The notes under the pieces are model-generated. The model saw nothing but the letters and a program-made list of their open reading frames with translations. It had not been told where the DNA came from and did not search any database. Made by a program: the position numbers and the translations under genes. Shown one piece after another: positions 45,017 to 57,072 of a stretch of 64,000 bases of DNA. Location: positions 16,944-80,943 of the forward strand of contig VIRR01000571.1 in NCBI GenBank assembly GCA_008638375.1, written 5' to 3'. Positions within the stretch are counted from its first letter, which is position 1. Each line of letters starts with the position of its first letter. The DNA comes from Nyssa sinensis. Taxonomy: Eukaryota > Streptophyta > Magnoliopsida > Cornales > Nyssaceae.

Positions 45017-47178
45017 CTTCAGTGTGATATGGAGTTGGGAAAAACTGCAGATAGCAAAATGCTGCAACAATGAGCCCTACAAAAATAAATCATATAAAAT
45101 TTTATTAATATTAAACAATGAAGTGAAACTTTGATTCAATTTCCTCAGTAACTAAATGACAATCTGCAAAAGAACAAACCTAGGAGACCTCCAGCAAAAA
45201 CATCTTGCCAGTGGTGCCTATAGTCGTCCACCCGAGAAATGGCAACAAGAGACGCAGCAAGAAGAGGAAGAAAGAAAATGCATAGTTTTGCCACATGCCC
45301 TCTGCGATCAAATGCTTTGATTTTCCCCGATAAGTACAATGATAGAAAACCCAGACCTGCAGAGGACCCTGCAAAGCAATACTGAATTTTTATCAAATGA
45401 CTGGGTCCATGAGCTGCTGGTTTGTTGAGCTGAAAAGATTAAAAACACATTTATATTTGTGTTTTGTTCTAATATAAATCAACTAAGATTCTAACTCAAT
45501 GGTTCAAGAAAGTTTTATGGATACACATATAGGCTCATATTACATGCATGACAACCTTTAAATCTACTGAAGGCATTTTTTTGGTAGCATAATCAAGGTA
45601 TTAAGCCTGCTTTTGAGAGCAAAAAATTACTTTCATTTTGTTATTCCAAAAATATTTAATTAAAAAAAAACTCAGGCACATTACAGAAAGAGCTGCTTCC
45701 ATGAAGTATGACCACTTGGGAAACTCTTATGTCCTTCCGCTATAATGCTTTCTATACCATGGCAGTGTACATCACCCCGTTGATCATATTCCTGGAAAGA
45801 AAAAAAAAATGAATAAGATTAGATTGCCATAAAATTGCAGTGACAAATCTTGGGTTTGACTTTGACCTACCAACCACATTCCAAAAACTTCAAAAGAGAT
45901 TGAAAATCTAACAACAAAAATTAAGGATTTCTAAATTTTTGGGAGCAATTTTGGTTTATTTGTACAAGATTACTTGTAGTAACTCCCACGTCTTGTACAA
46001 CATTCACCAAAATTAGGGCATCGAACATGAATTACAGTATATGATGAAACCAGTTTCTTTTGTAATGCATAAGGAGATCAGTTTGTGCTCTTTTCTGAAT
46101 CTCCAAGACATTATTAAGTTATTAACCAACATAAGCTATTAAGAAGAAAATAGCATTAAAAGTATAAGATATAATGCAGCACAGTACATAAATATTTGGA
46201 ACAGTGTAACATACATCTATTCCATCAGGAAAGAACCGCTGAAAGAAGTCAGGACGAGGCCGACCAACTGCAATTTTTATTGCATCCGTGAGAACCCCAG
46301 TTATCAGTACAGTGAACAAAAGGCCTGCACTTTTTATGCACAAGTCACTGATTATTCTAGGCACTTCCTTAGCTGGGAACAAATTTCCCTACTGAAGTTT
46401 AAAAAAAGAAGTAACTATGGGTACCTAGTATGCTGTGGTGCAGATTATAGACATCCCTTCTGCGAAGATAGCAGAGAATAAAAATGGTGATTGGCAAAAA
46501 AACTGCATACATCTGAGGATCAAGGAAAAATGTCTCATCAATTCTACTTCTAACAACAAATCAACATGGCTGCAATAAGTGACAACTACACAGGCATAGT
46601 GCAACATGTTACGAAACGATTTCATTTAGTAATCCGTAGCACTAATGGCAGAAATTTGCTTTTATATGGGCTCATACTAAGCCCCCCTGGCCCCAAAAAT
46701 AAAAAAATAAATAAAATAAAACAAAAAAGAACTTCATTACTTAAAACAAGGGATCATCACTAATACGTGACTTCGAAAATGCAAATTTTGTTAAAATCCC
46801 AATAATCATGTCTTTAATGAAGCAAATCCATTTTCATCTCCATCAAAATCAGAATAGACTTGTTCCAATTGCAATGCAAAATCAAGTAAAGTGATTGTCA
46901 ATTGATGTGGAATTCCAATACCCCAAATAAGTATGTATGTACACAAATTTGTATACGTGCATCATGTGTATAATATACTGACAGAAAAAGAGAAACTCAC
47001 AGGAACAACCAATATAGGCACTGTGTCTTTTTTCTTATGTGGATATTTTAGGTCCGTCATCATATCCTTCCCAACAAAGCGATAAAATGGGTGTCTAGTA
47101 TTTAGGATGATCTCTATGACCACAAGAAGAAGCAAAATAAGCCAGTCTGGTATGTGCACCAAGCTCAACCTCCTTCAT
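45017..47178 (-). pseudogene. Lipid phosphate phosphatase (PAP2 family), disrupted
   Basis: Plant LPPs dephosphorylate phosphatidic acid and related lipids in membranes. Visible exons are 47178-47001 ([13 protein letters not shown], then frameshift into [16 protein letters not shown]), 46512-46425 ([26 protein letters not shown]), 46324-46215 ([32 protein letters not shown]; catalytic domain 1, KxxxxxxRP), 45791-45700 ([13 protein letters not shown]; domain 2, PSGH), 45368-45180 ([26 protein letters not shown]; domain 3, SRxxxxxHxxxD) and 45076-45017 (VAAFCYLQFFPTPYHTE). Segments between LGAHT and DWL are missing, which shifts the frame. The donor after HTSW reads G-GA instead of G-GT. The last short exon (WGPxAYF type) was not found. 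The catalytic residues are all still present, so decay is recent. Confidence 0.88.
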
Positions 47179-47883
47179 TCTACCCTGTTAAGAATTTTAG
47201 GGGAAAAAAACCACTGTATCAAATTAGCCAATAAAGTTGTCAATCAAACAATGAATTCCACCGAAAACTACTAGAAACAGAAATGACAATGTGATGGGAA
47301 CAAAAACAACAAATTCTTTCCATCTTTCAATTCTGTAGTAGTTTTCACAAGGATGTGATTTCTTTTGGATGGTTATAACTAATGCCAGAGAGTTGGCTCT
47401 GTTTGTTGCAATATTGGACGTTGTTATTGAGAGAAAAATCAGATTTCAAATGATTACATCACAAAACAAGTTTATACATACTGAGTCGACAAGATGGCAA
47501 CTTAAACTGTTTTCACTTGAATTTTTGTGAAGTTTTATCCTGTAAGTATATATAGCAAATTGAAGATACTATTCTATAATGCTTCTTTTCTTTCCTTTTT
47601 CTTTTTTCCCAATTTTCCAGGAAAAGATTTCCATTATGACAAATGGTGAAACGCTATAATAGTTTTTCAAGCATATCACAGCAGTAGAATAGCACCCTAA
47701 ATTTCATTCTAAAATAGCCATTGCATCCAGAATCCTACTCCAAAAACTTTACGCCTGTGATTCAAATCCGACCTTTCTACTCGTACCAAAATAAAATCGT
47801 TTCACACCAGTCCCAGAAACATAATAAGCTTTCCCTTATAAACATATAATTAATTAAATTGAAACCATTACTCCCATCATATA
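47179..47883. other. Upstream DNA of the LPP relic
   Basis: An AG acceptor (CTTAACAG) lies just before the ATG at 47178, so the functional gene probably had an intron in the 5' leader, and this stretch would be that intron. No coding motif is seen. Confidence 0.45.
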
Positions 47884-49169
47884 TATTGAAAATTTGAGAC
47901 CCAACCCATTTAGCTCCTTAAAACCCAGGTGTTAAGGAGAGGTAGAGAGGGCCCTTATATATTGTGCAGGTGGGCTGTGCATAGGCGATGTGGGATCGTA
48001 GCTGAGGACAATCCAACACACCCCCTTGATCTCAGCGACATGCAAGACTGGTTGCGGCAACGTCCAACAGAACTGGATGTTGGGATAGGCTGAGGTAGAA
48101 GCCCAACCTGGCTTTGGCTCTGATACCATATTGAAATTTTGAGGCCCAACCCATTCAACTCCTTAAAACCCAGGTGTTAAGGAGAGGTAGAGAGGGCCCT
48201 TATATATTGTGCAGGTGGGCTGTGCATGGGCGTATTGAAAATTTGAGGCCCAACCCATTCAGCTCCTTAAAACCCAGGTGTTAAGGAGAGGTAGAGAGGG
48301 CCCTTATATATTGTGCAGGTGGGCTGTGCATGGGCGATGTGGAATCGTAGCTGAGGACAATCCAACACACCCCCTTGATCTCAGCGACATGCAAGACTGG
48401 TTGCGGCAACGTCCAACAGAATTGGCTGTTGGGATAGGCTGAGGTAGAAGCCCAACCTGGCTCTGATACCATATTGAAAATTTGAGGCCCAACCCATTCA
48501 GCTTCTTAAAACCCAGGTGTTAAGGAGAGGTAGAGAGGGCCCTTATATATTGTGCAGGTAGGCTGTGCATGGGCGATGTGGGATCGTAGCTGAGGACAAT
48601 CCAACAATATATAAGGGCCCTCTCTACCTCTCCTTAACACCTGGGTTTTAAGGAGCTGAATGGGTTGGGCCTCAAAATTTCAATATGGTATCAGAGCCAG
48701 AGCCAGGTTGGGCTTCTACCTCAGCCTATCCCAACAGCCAGTTCTGTTGGACGTTGCCGCAACCAGTCTTGCATGCCGCTGAGATTAAGGGGGTGTGTTG
48801 GATTGTCCTCAGCTACGATCCCACATCGCCTATGCACAGCCCACCTGCACAATATATAAGGACTCTCTCTACCTCTCCTTAACACCTGGGTTTTAAGGAG
48901 CTGAATGGGTTGGGCCTCAAAATTTCAATATGGTATCAGAGCCAGGTTGGGCTTCTACCTCAGCCGATCCCAACAGCCAGTTCTGTTGGACGTTACCGCA
49001 ACCAGTCTTGCATGCCGCTGAGATCAAGGGGGTGTGTTGGATTGTCCTCAGCTACGATCCCACATCGCCCATGCACAGCCCACCTGCACAATATATAAGG
49101 GCCCTCTCTACCTCTCCTTAACACCTGGGTTTTAAGGAACTGAATGGGTTGGGCCTCAAAATTTCAATA
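47884..49169. mobile_element. TRIM B array: rearranged, head-to-head copies, 1.29 kb
   Basis: LTR units of about 135 bp (TGTTGGATTG...TTTCAATA) alternate with about 105-bp internal parts carrying TGGTATCAGAGCC (PBS) and aagggggtg (purine tract). The left half is minus-oriented: LTR 47884-48018, internal, truncated LTR to about 48233, LTR 48234-48369, internal, LTR to 48606. The right half is plus-oriented: truncated LTR 48607-48686, internal, LTR 48798-48930, internal, LTR 49036-49169. The flanks are atata on both sides (47879-47883 and 49170-49174), although in AT-rich DNA. No coding capacity exists. The short open frames across it are repeats of one another, not proteins. Confidence 0.88.
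48818..48861 (+). promoter_or_regulatory. snRNA-type USE plus TATA in a TRIM B LTR
   Basis: ATCCCACATCG at 48818-48828 matches the plant snRNA upstream sequence element RTCCCACATCG. TATATAAGG starts at 48853, leaving 24 bp between them, which puts the two centres about three helical turns apart. The same pair recurs in the other full LTRs of this array and in TRIM A. Promoter activity is inferred, not shown. Confidence 0.5.
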
Positions 49170-49174
49170 ATATA

Positions 49175-50641
49175 TATGAATATTGTTTGTATTTTGGTTA
49201 TAAATTACTTGTTCTTAAGAAAAAGTAATATTAAGCACATTAATCTATGTCATCTTAACGTACTCATTTTGTAGACAACAGAAGTACTAGTCTATTGGGC
49301 TTTTTGGAATCGCATGGCAAACTCATTGTATTCCACTATTACACCATTAGGCATTAAAAACAGCTTGATAAAACTCATGTTTGTTAAATAAATTCAAAAT
49401 CTTACTTCGGCAAGTCAAATTGCATTAATCATGTTTAGGAGTCACAAATCAACCTTTAAAAGGATAGAAGTCCGGGGTAACCTCCAACTCACAACATGTG
49501 ATTAGAGTGCCTGTGGATAAAAGTCGTTTTAGGGGAGTGGTGATAGGGCCTCAAAGTTTATTCATATCTTTGCTAATCAAGCAACCACATAAGCTGAAAC
49601 AAAGTGCCTTGCATCAGAACTATCAAACCCTTTTTTTTTGCATCCCAACAAATTTGGAGACCCAAAAGTGTAAAAGTTTATGAGAAATGCTAACCTTCCC
49701 CCAAAAAAAAAAACTATCTCCAAAGTTGCATCCCAAATGACTTGACAATGTAAGCATTGGGTGGCTATTACATCACAATTGGGAGTTTTTCCATTTCATT
49801 TGAAATAGAAAGAGTTCATAACGCAGCACGAAAACGTGAAAAGGAATTAAGCACGTTGAATTCCTTGATTAAATCAAACACATGGATTACTCACCGAAAC
49901 AAGAGAAAATTATCTAAACTCGAAATTGTATTTTACTGATGATAAGGCTAAAGAGTACTAATCCGGATAGGAAACTACTAATTCTTCTACTAATCCAATT
50001 AAGAAACAACTAATTCTTTATTCTTGTTGAAAAAGAAACGGCTAATACTAGTCTAAACAAAATTTGAAAACCAAAATATCCCCAAAACTGGTAAAAAAAG
50101 TCCCATTTTTTTTGGATCATTTTGGATTATCCAAGATCCGCTACTTATTTTACATCAATTCATTTCTCTTGCAAGGTGATCCCACAAGTAGGGTGTGTCC
50201 CACCTTGCGAGGGAAATGATTCAAATGAATTCTCTCTCTTTCATTTTGTTAGGGCTCCCAGATCCATCACATCATGAAATAATACACACCCAATAAAACA
50301 TTGCACCAGGGAAACACACTTTTGGAATAATTTTCTGGGAAGGATAGTATGGAACAAGGATTATATACTTTTCTAGGTAAAGCTAAACAATATTTAAAAC
50401 TTTAAACAATTTTTCACCGAAGAAAAAAATAAAGTTCTGATTGCATCGCCAACCTGCACATAACCCACAAAAAGAAACCAAAAAAAAAAAAAAAACCTAC
50501 AAACCTGAAAGATATTCAAAGTCCCAAAGTAACAATCCGAGAACAAATCCTTCCAAGCTGTAGTCCAACAAACAAGCAAATTACCGAACTGATTGCCGGA
50601 TTCTGTGAACAAATTTACACCCAAAAAAGGGAATTTATATA

Positions 50642-50675
<34 letters not shown>

Positions 50676-51680
50676 AAACAGAATCTTATGTTCAGTAGGA
50701 GGATTAAACAAAAAAAAGTGAAGTGATACCAAAAGGAACACGGTCAATACCTGAAAGACCCTCGACTATACGGATTTGCGCAGAAAATCAAACGAACAAC
50801 TATTCAAATGGGACTCCTCCGCTCTAAAAATGCAAGTTTGCGGCATAGTAGAGAAAGAGAGACGGAGTTTGAAATGAAAAACGGTTGTCCTCTAGGATGA
50901 TGGTTAAAGACAGTTGCTATTTGTTTGTAAAAAAATTAACGGATTAACAAAATAAGTTAATGGTGTGAGAAGTAGAACTCATACAATTTAATATTTTATT
51001 TTAATTTTATTTATGATACAACTTAAAGTGTATTATCAAATAATGGAAGATGACACCCTTTTATTTTCTTCTTTCTCAACTAAACAAAGTGGGAGAAAGA
51101 GTAAATCCTTTACTTAAGGATTCATATTCTATTCTTCCTCATTTTCCTTCCTTCCATCCATCCATTTTTCTTTCCTTTTTATCATGAATATAAATCTTGA
51201 TGCACGGTACATATGAGGCAGATCCTAGGGGAACAAAGGGACCGTGCCCCTCCTCCCATCCAAAAGGAATTTTTTTTTTAGAGTTAATTATACTTTAATA
51301 TGAATATCTTGAGATTTTATCTTGATTTCAAATAAGGATATATATTATCAATTGTAACAATTCAGTTTCTTAATTTTTAATTTCATTTCAATTGTACCGT
51401 TAACAATCGCTCTAAATTAATGGGTTACTGTTCATGAGGTTCTCTTTAGGTGACTATCATATTTCTTCATCAAGAAATTTCTTTGGTATTGCAACGGTTT
51501 TATTTTTTTGATGATGTGAGTTGTATTTTTATTTTAATAGAATAAGATAACTCTAATACTATCACTCATTAAGATAAATTATATTCTACTCAAATAAGAT
51601 ATAAATATCTAATCTAATAAAAAATAATATTTATCTTATGCCGCTGTCATACATAGCCTAATTTCATTCCTTTTGAATCC
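49175..51680. other. Intergenic DNA, no gene seen
   Basis: This is AT-rich DNA with a (TA)n run at 50641-50672. A short frame at 49757-49939 has no family motif. Exon-like GT/AG features around 50740-50830 could be the remote 5' leader of the LPP gene but I cannot support this. Confidence 0.45.
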
Positions 51681-51900
51681 GAATTTATTGTCAGCCAATT
51701 TATCGGTTGAGCGTATCCTTTCATTTCAAGGCATCCGAATTTATTGTCAACCAATTTATGGTTGAGCCTATCCTTTCGAATTTATTGTCAACCAATTTAT
51801 GGTTGAGCCTATCCTTTCGAATTTATTGCCAACCAATTTATGGTTGAGCCTATCCTTTCGAATTTATTGCCAACCAATTTATGGTTGAGCCTATCCTTTC
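51681..51900. repeat. Minisatellite, five units of 41-42 bp, each with an internal hairpin
   Basis: Units start at 51681, 51737, 51778, 51819 and 51860. The consensus starts gaatttattgtcaaccaatt and ends gagcctatcctttc. Each later unit contains CAACC-aatttat-GGTTG, a 5-bp stem with a 7-bp loop. Units 2 and 3 have 'ttgtc', units 4 and 5 'ttgcc'. 'atttcaag' follows both unit 1 and unit 5, so the last four units were amplified inside an older single-copy frame. Confidence 0.92.
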
Positions 51901-52289
51901 ATTTCAAGACACGATAATGAGTTGGCATAAATAAATAGCTGGAATCTATGTTATTCTTTGAGTGTTTTTTTTGGTTGGTGGATTAAAAAATTTTATTTTA
52001 ATAATTATTTTTATTTTTATTAAAATTTGATTTAAATTAAAATAAACTATCATCACCTTCTTAGAATTTGGCACGTTGACGACGACTCCATACAACGACT
52101 CCATACAAGTATCAACTAGAAGAATTCAAAGAAGCCTCCTGCCCAATTTTCTTCTATTGCAGTTCTCAGATCTGTGTTTCTTTGTTAACTGTGAGTTTTT
52201 TGTTAACTTTAAATCAATTTTCTCCTTTTGTGATCTATCTCTTATTTGTCGTTCAACTTTAGACACGGTGTGATATAAAATTTAAAATA

Positions 52290-52580
52290 CTATATTAGCT
52301 TTATATTGGAAAATCTATACGCAGGAAGTCCGTCCTCAAATCTCTCTTGATTTTCAGATTTGTGTTTTCTAGCTCTATATTGGAAGATCTATAAGCAAGA
52401 GGTGCGTCTTCAAGTCTCTCTTGATTTTCAGATTTTTGTTTTTTTAGTAATTTTGAGTGTGATTTTCTTTTTTATGAATTTTACAGTCTCCTCTCTTTTT
52501 TCGATCCATTGTTTGTTGTTTGGAACACCCCAGCTCTGTTGGAAGAGATTTACAAGCAAGAGGTATGTCTTCGAGCCAAG
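52290..52580 (+). repeat. Degenerate direct repeat, unit about 75 bp, two full copies and one partial
   Basis: The words 'tatattggaa-atctata-gca-gaagt-cgtc' then 'tctctcttgattttcagattt' occur at about 52300-52368 and 52374-52445. A diverged 5' part (gttggaagagatttacaagc...gtatgtcttcgag) is at about 52535-52578. Confidence 0.7.
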
Positions 52581-52619
52581 TCTCACTCTCTCCCGCTCTC
52601 TCTTATTAAACTAATTGGC

Positions 52620-55600
52620 CTTCTCATGCTCAAATAATGTCATGCCTTATATTTGTAAAAATGTTACAAAGAGTGTTCAGGATATATTTTTTAGACCTCT
52701 TATTTTAATTACTTTGACATACCTCCTGTAACTTCTGATTTATTTATTAAATTCAATTTAATTCTAATTAGGGCTTTCATTTTTGGATTTTTATTTTTTA
52801 AAATCCATTTTTGGCCAAAAAAATTCAAATGCCTACTTATTTTTTTGTGTTACTTTTTTTTAGTCTATATTCATTCTATTTTAATCTTTGTTTTTTATTC
52901 CTTTTAATTTTTGAAAGCTTATAAACTGGGGACAAAATAAGGTGTATGTTCCACATTTGTTTTATTTTCTTTAATTAGAAACTAAATTCATATGACTTTT
53001 GCCCTATGTATTGCACCCACGGTAAAAATTTTTTGTAAAGCAATGTTTGAAACCCATACCGTTAGACGAATCGAAAAAAAGATTAAATTATAGGTTAATA
53101 ATTCAACTGTTGGGTCAACTGAAATCTAATCTAATCTAATCTAATCGTACATAATAATTATGTCATAAATATATTTATTATTAATATTCATAATATATAA
53201 ATTATATAAAACATGAAAAATTCTTAAATACTTACATAATAAATTATGCATGAAAAAGAAATTTTTTTTTACAAATTTATAAGATAATTTTTACAAACAA
53301 AAAGTTTAAAAATTTTATATTAAAATTAAGAATATACTCAAAATTATTAAAGTCATTATTAATTTCATATGCTTATGTGAATTTCTAACAAGATCTAATG
53401 TGTAAAGAAGTAAGTTTACATTTTTTGTGACAGAAAATTTTGATGAAATTAATTCTTAAAAAATTCTTAACTTGGCCGCAAAAGGAAAGGATAAATTTCA
53501 AAGTTCCAAACTGCACACTCCACAAGTCTCATATCGAATTTGAAATACTAGCATCAAGAATTTGTTTGCTGATAAAGCAAATTCAAAAAGTTTAGTTTAG
53601 AACAATCCCAAGTTTATCCCACATCGCCCGTTCTTTGTACATAAACCCTTGTGAGGGTTTCACGCAGTTTCAGCAGTTCATAGAGAGTGAAAGGCTCAAG
53701 ACCTTAAAAACTTTAAAAGATGGTCATGTGGTCATGGGAGATGTTAATCAGTAGATAGAAAAGCATTTAAATATGATATGGAAAAGTCAAAAAAACTTTT
53801 TCTGCATTTAGTAGCATTCAATGTCATTACCAAAAAATAATTTGTCTTTTCAACCCACGGCTGGTACTCTTGTGAACTTGCCAACACAGTTTGAATTTTT
53901 TTCATATTATTTTGAACCGGACGGTTACGGTTCCTTTAAACTGTTGGTCGGTTTTAGTAGTTTTAATTGAAAACAATGGATTTTGCGTGTCTCATAAACT
54001 GGATCAGTTTCTCGGTCTCATTTTTAAAATAATGGTATAGTTTTAACCGAAAAATTTGATCAAAGACCTCGCAAAATTTAAAGCTTCTTGTTTATTGTCC
54101 AAATGTTTGACATTTTTGGAAAATATATATATATATATGTATATGTATATATATATTTAGTACCTATTTGATGGTATGTTTCAGTACTTTTTTTCAAGAC
54201 ACTTTAAAGATTTATCAGCACAAATCGTGAATAATGAATATTTTTATTATTAAAAGTTAAAGATAAAAGAAGTTTGTAATAAAGACTTGTGAATGTTCTT
54301 ATATTTAAATATTAAATATTCTATAAAAAAAATTATGAAATTAATAAAACAACTATTATTTTACATAAAAGCCAACGTAGAAACATAAATTCGTTTATAT
54401 ATATTTGTGCATTGGACATGTAGGCATATACAAATACATACATTTATAATAATTGTGCATATAGAGGTTGTTTATGCATATAAAAGTGCGTGTGTATGTG
54501 TGTGAAAGTTATATACACTTAAAAAAAACGCCACAAGACCTACTTTCGCAAAGCAAGATTTCACATCATTAAAATAATTGTGGATGTCAATTCTACGGGG
54601 TGGATTTCACATCACTTTCTCAAAGTGTATTAGTCTATTATTAGTGTGGATGTCCATTCTACCTGGTAAAGCAAATTGCATAGTCGGTCAGTGGAGGTGT
54701 TGATAAAAAGGCAAAAGCGTGAGCATGCTTTGATAAAAAAAGTAGAAGCAAAAGTATTAAAAACAAAAGGGTAAATACACTCATCTCCCCTAGGTTTCTG
54801 TAAAGTATTCATAGAATTTTAGAAATAACATTGTTCCCCTCTTTCAATGTCAGTAACAGATATTTTCACTCCTGACAGAAGTCGTTAGTTAACTTAACAG
54901 AAATTGATGATATAAGCAATAAATTTTATCAAAATGCCAAATTTGTCCTTAAAAATAATAGAAGAACAACTTTACCTTCAAAAGACTACTGTAAAATTAC
55001 AATAATACCTTTTTGCACATGTTATGTGTAAACCAAATTTATTTTTTTGTAAAATTATAAATTCTTTCTAAAATTCTTCTCTTTATGGAAAAAATATTTT
55101 ATCTCTAATTTTTTTTCTAATATTTTATCTCTAGTTTTCTTTTCTAAAATGTTTTTCACTAAAATTATTTATGAGTTTCTTTCTAAAATTCATTTATCTA
55201 TAAAAAAAAGGTACTAAAAATTTATTTTTTAAAATTATCTCTTGAATTATCTTTGTCCAAATTTATTTTTCTAAAACCTTATTTAAAATATTTCTTAAAT
55301 TAATTGCTAAAACCTTACCTAAAATATTTCTTAAATTAATTTCTCTCTAAAACCACTAATTTTCCTCTATGATTATATACTTTCTCTAAAAATCCTTTTC
55401 CCTCCAATTTTTTTTTTTTTCCCAAAGAAGATACTACTAAAATTATCATAAAAAAATCTTCAAGAAGACACTACTATCATAAAAAATTGTGCAAAATATA
55501 TTATGAACAAAAATAAATAAATAAAAATTGGTTTTTATTTTGTAACACAAATATTTAATGATTTGGCCTGTAACATCAATGAATTAGTTTTAATTTTAAA

Positions 55601-56990
55601 CTGATCAAAATTCAACCCTTAGAAAAACGTCTGAACGAAAAAAAAAAAAATTTGGTGTAGAAATTAGAAAGTAAAGCAAAGTCCCAAGGGGCTACATCAA
55701 AACAGGGGGAAAATAAATGGAAACCAACACAGCTATCCATCAACTTGAGTCTCAATTGAACCACCTAATAGCAAGAATTCTAATCAAATCCTAATCCATT
55801 AGTACCAAATTCATTAAAACCATCAACTTGAGTCCCAATTAAACAGCATCTTATGATCATCCTCAAGTTTTTCATTCATCAAAACCAAAAAATCCATCGC
55901 AACTTTTTTATTTGTTTCCTCCAATGTATCACTAAGGTTTCTGACTGTTTCTATAGAAAAGTAATTAGGTTATCGGAGCACTTGTGGGTCTTGTGAATGC
56001 ACTTGCGGTAACGGTAGCCGTAGGAGAGGTGAAGTGGTGGAGGGGCTTTGCAGCCTTCGTTGCCATGAGAGAGAAATAGGGTTAGAAAGAGAGGAAAGGG
56101 TTGGGTATAAACATTCCATTTAATGTTATTTTTAAATAAAAAAAATGATATTTAATGAGACAGCCGAGATGGGTAGTTTGGTAACTTTGTGTTTTTTATC
56201 ACGGTCTGTTATTCGACAAGATTGACAGAGAATATAGTATTATTTCAGAAATATTAGGAATAGTTTCTATAATTATTAGAGATCATAAGAGAATTAAGTG
56301 TAATTATTGTTAGAAATAATGGGTTTTGAGAATAATTTTTTGACCATCTTTGAGCTAAAATTATAGTGGGTCCTACATATTAATTTTAGTGGGTCTATAT
56401 GAAAATGTGTTATCCACTATGAGAAAATTAAGATCATATATTGGGTTACTCAAAACCATTAAGGAGTGAATGAGAAATTGCCTCCAATGTACATCACCAC
56501 TTGGAAATGATAACAGAAGCTTGAAACTTGTGTAAAAAGCTTGTGTCCCACATAAGATGAGTATAAGGCTTTTAAAGATTATATATATACTTACCTTGGA
56601 GGAAGGATTGGGCCCCAAGGGGTACCCAAGTTTTGTTGAAGAGGAGGATCTAACACATGCTTGGTTCACCACACATGTGCGCCGCCCCGAACTGGGCCGG
56701 GCCGAGCCGAGTAGGGCTCTTGCTAGGGCTTGGCCCATCGTATATATATCTTTTTGGAGAAAATTAATTTAAATAATTTTTCATTAAACCTGTCGTTTTG
56801 TTATTGTTAAAAATAAATCAAAACGCTGTTGTTTAGTTACCAGATTAATTAAAACTAAAAACGTCACCGTTCTACGATAACATTTTTTGGTTTTGGTTTG
56901 AATCCAAAACGACGACGTTTTGCGATTGTGTTAGTTTGAATTTTGACTGAATAATCATCTTTTTCACTTGACGCGACAACTGAACCTTTG
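52620..56990. other. Intergenic DNA, about 4.4 kb, no gene seen
   Basis: The region is AT-rich with a (TCTAA)n run at 53127-53147. A perfect ATCCCACATCG lies at 53616-53626, without a TATA box at the expected distance. A GC-rich patch lies at 56685-56740 (gccgccccgaactgggccgg...). No coding motif was found in either strand. Confidence 0.5.
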
Positions 56991-57019
56991 TATCTGTACC
57001 AAATAGGCACAAAGAGGTC

Positions 57020-57027
57020 TATAAATA
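57020..57027 (+). promoter_or_regulatory. TATA box upstream of a small cysteine-rich frame
   Basis: TATAAATA lies 46 bp upstream of the ATG at 57073. The spacing is compatible with transcription starting about 57050-57055 and a short leader. Confidence 0.45.
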
Positions 57028-57072
57028 TACACACATTCATTGCATATAGATTTCATTCAAAAAATATACATT

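Noticed and set aside
47932..49121. Repeated 60-67 codon open frames (NIQFCWTLPQPVLH-like and SSVGRCRNQSCM-like)
   Set aside because: They are the same TRIM B LTR and internal sequence read in two frames and both orientations; the element is non-coding.
50740..50880. Possible 5' leader exon of the LPP gene
   Set aside because: No start codon, splice match or family signal can be tied to it; distance and the TRIM array between make it unsupportable.
56685..56740. GC-rich patch as a CpG-island promoter
   Set aside because: It is only about 55 bp long, with no gene following in either direction.
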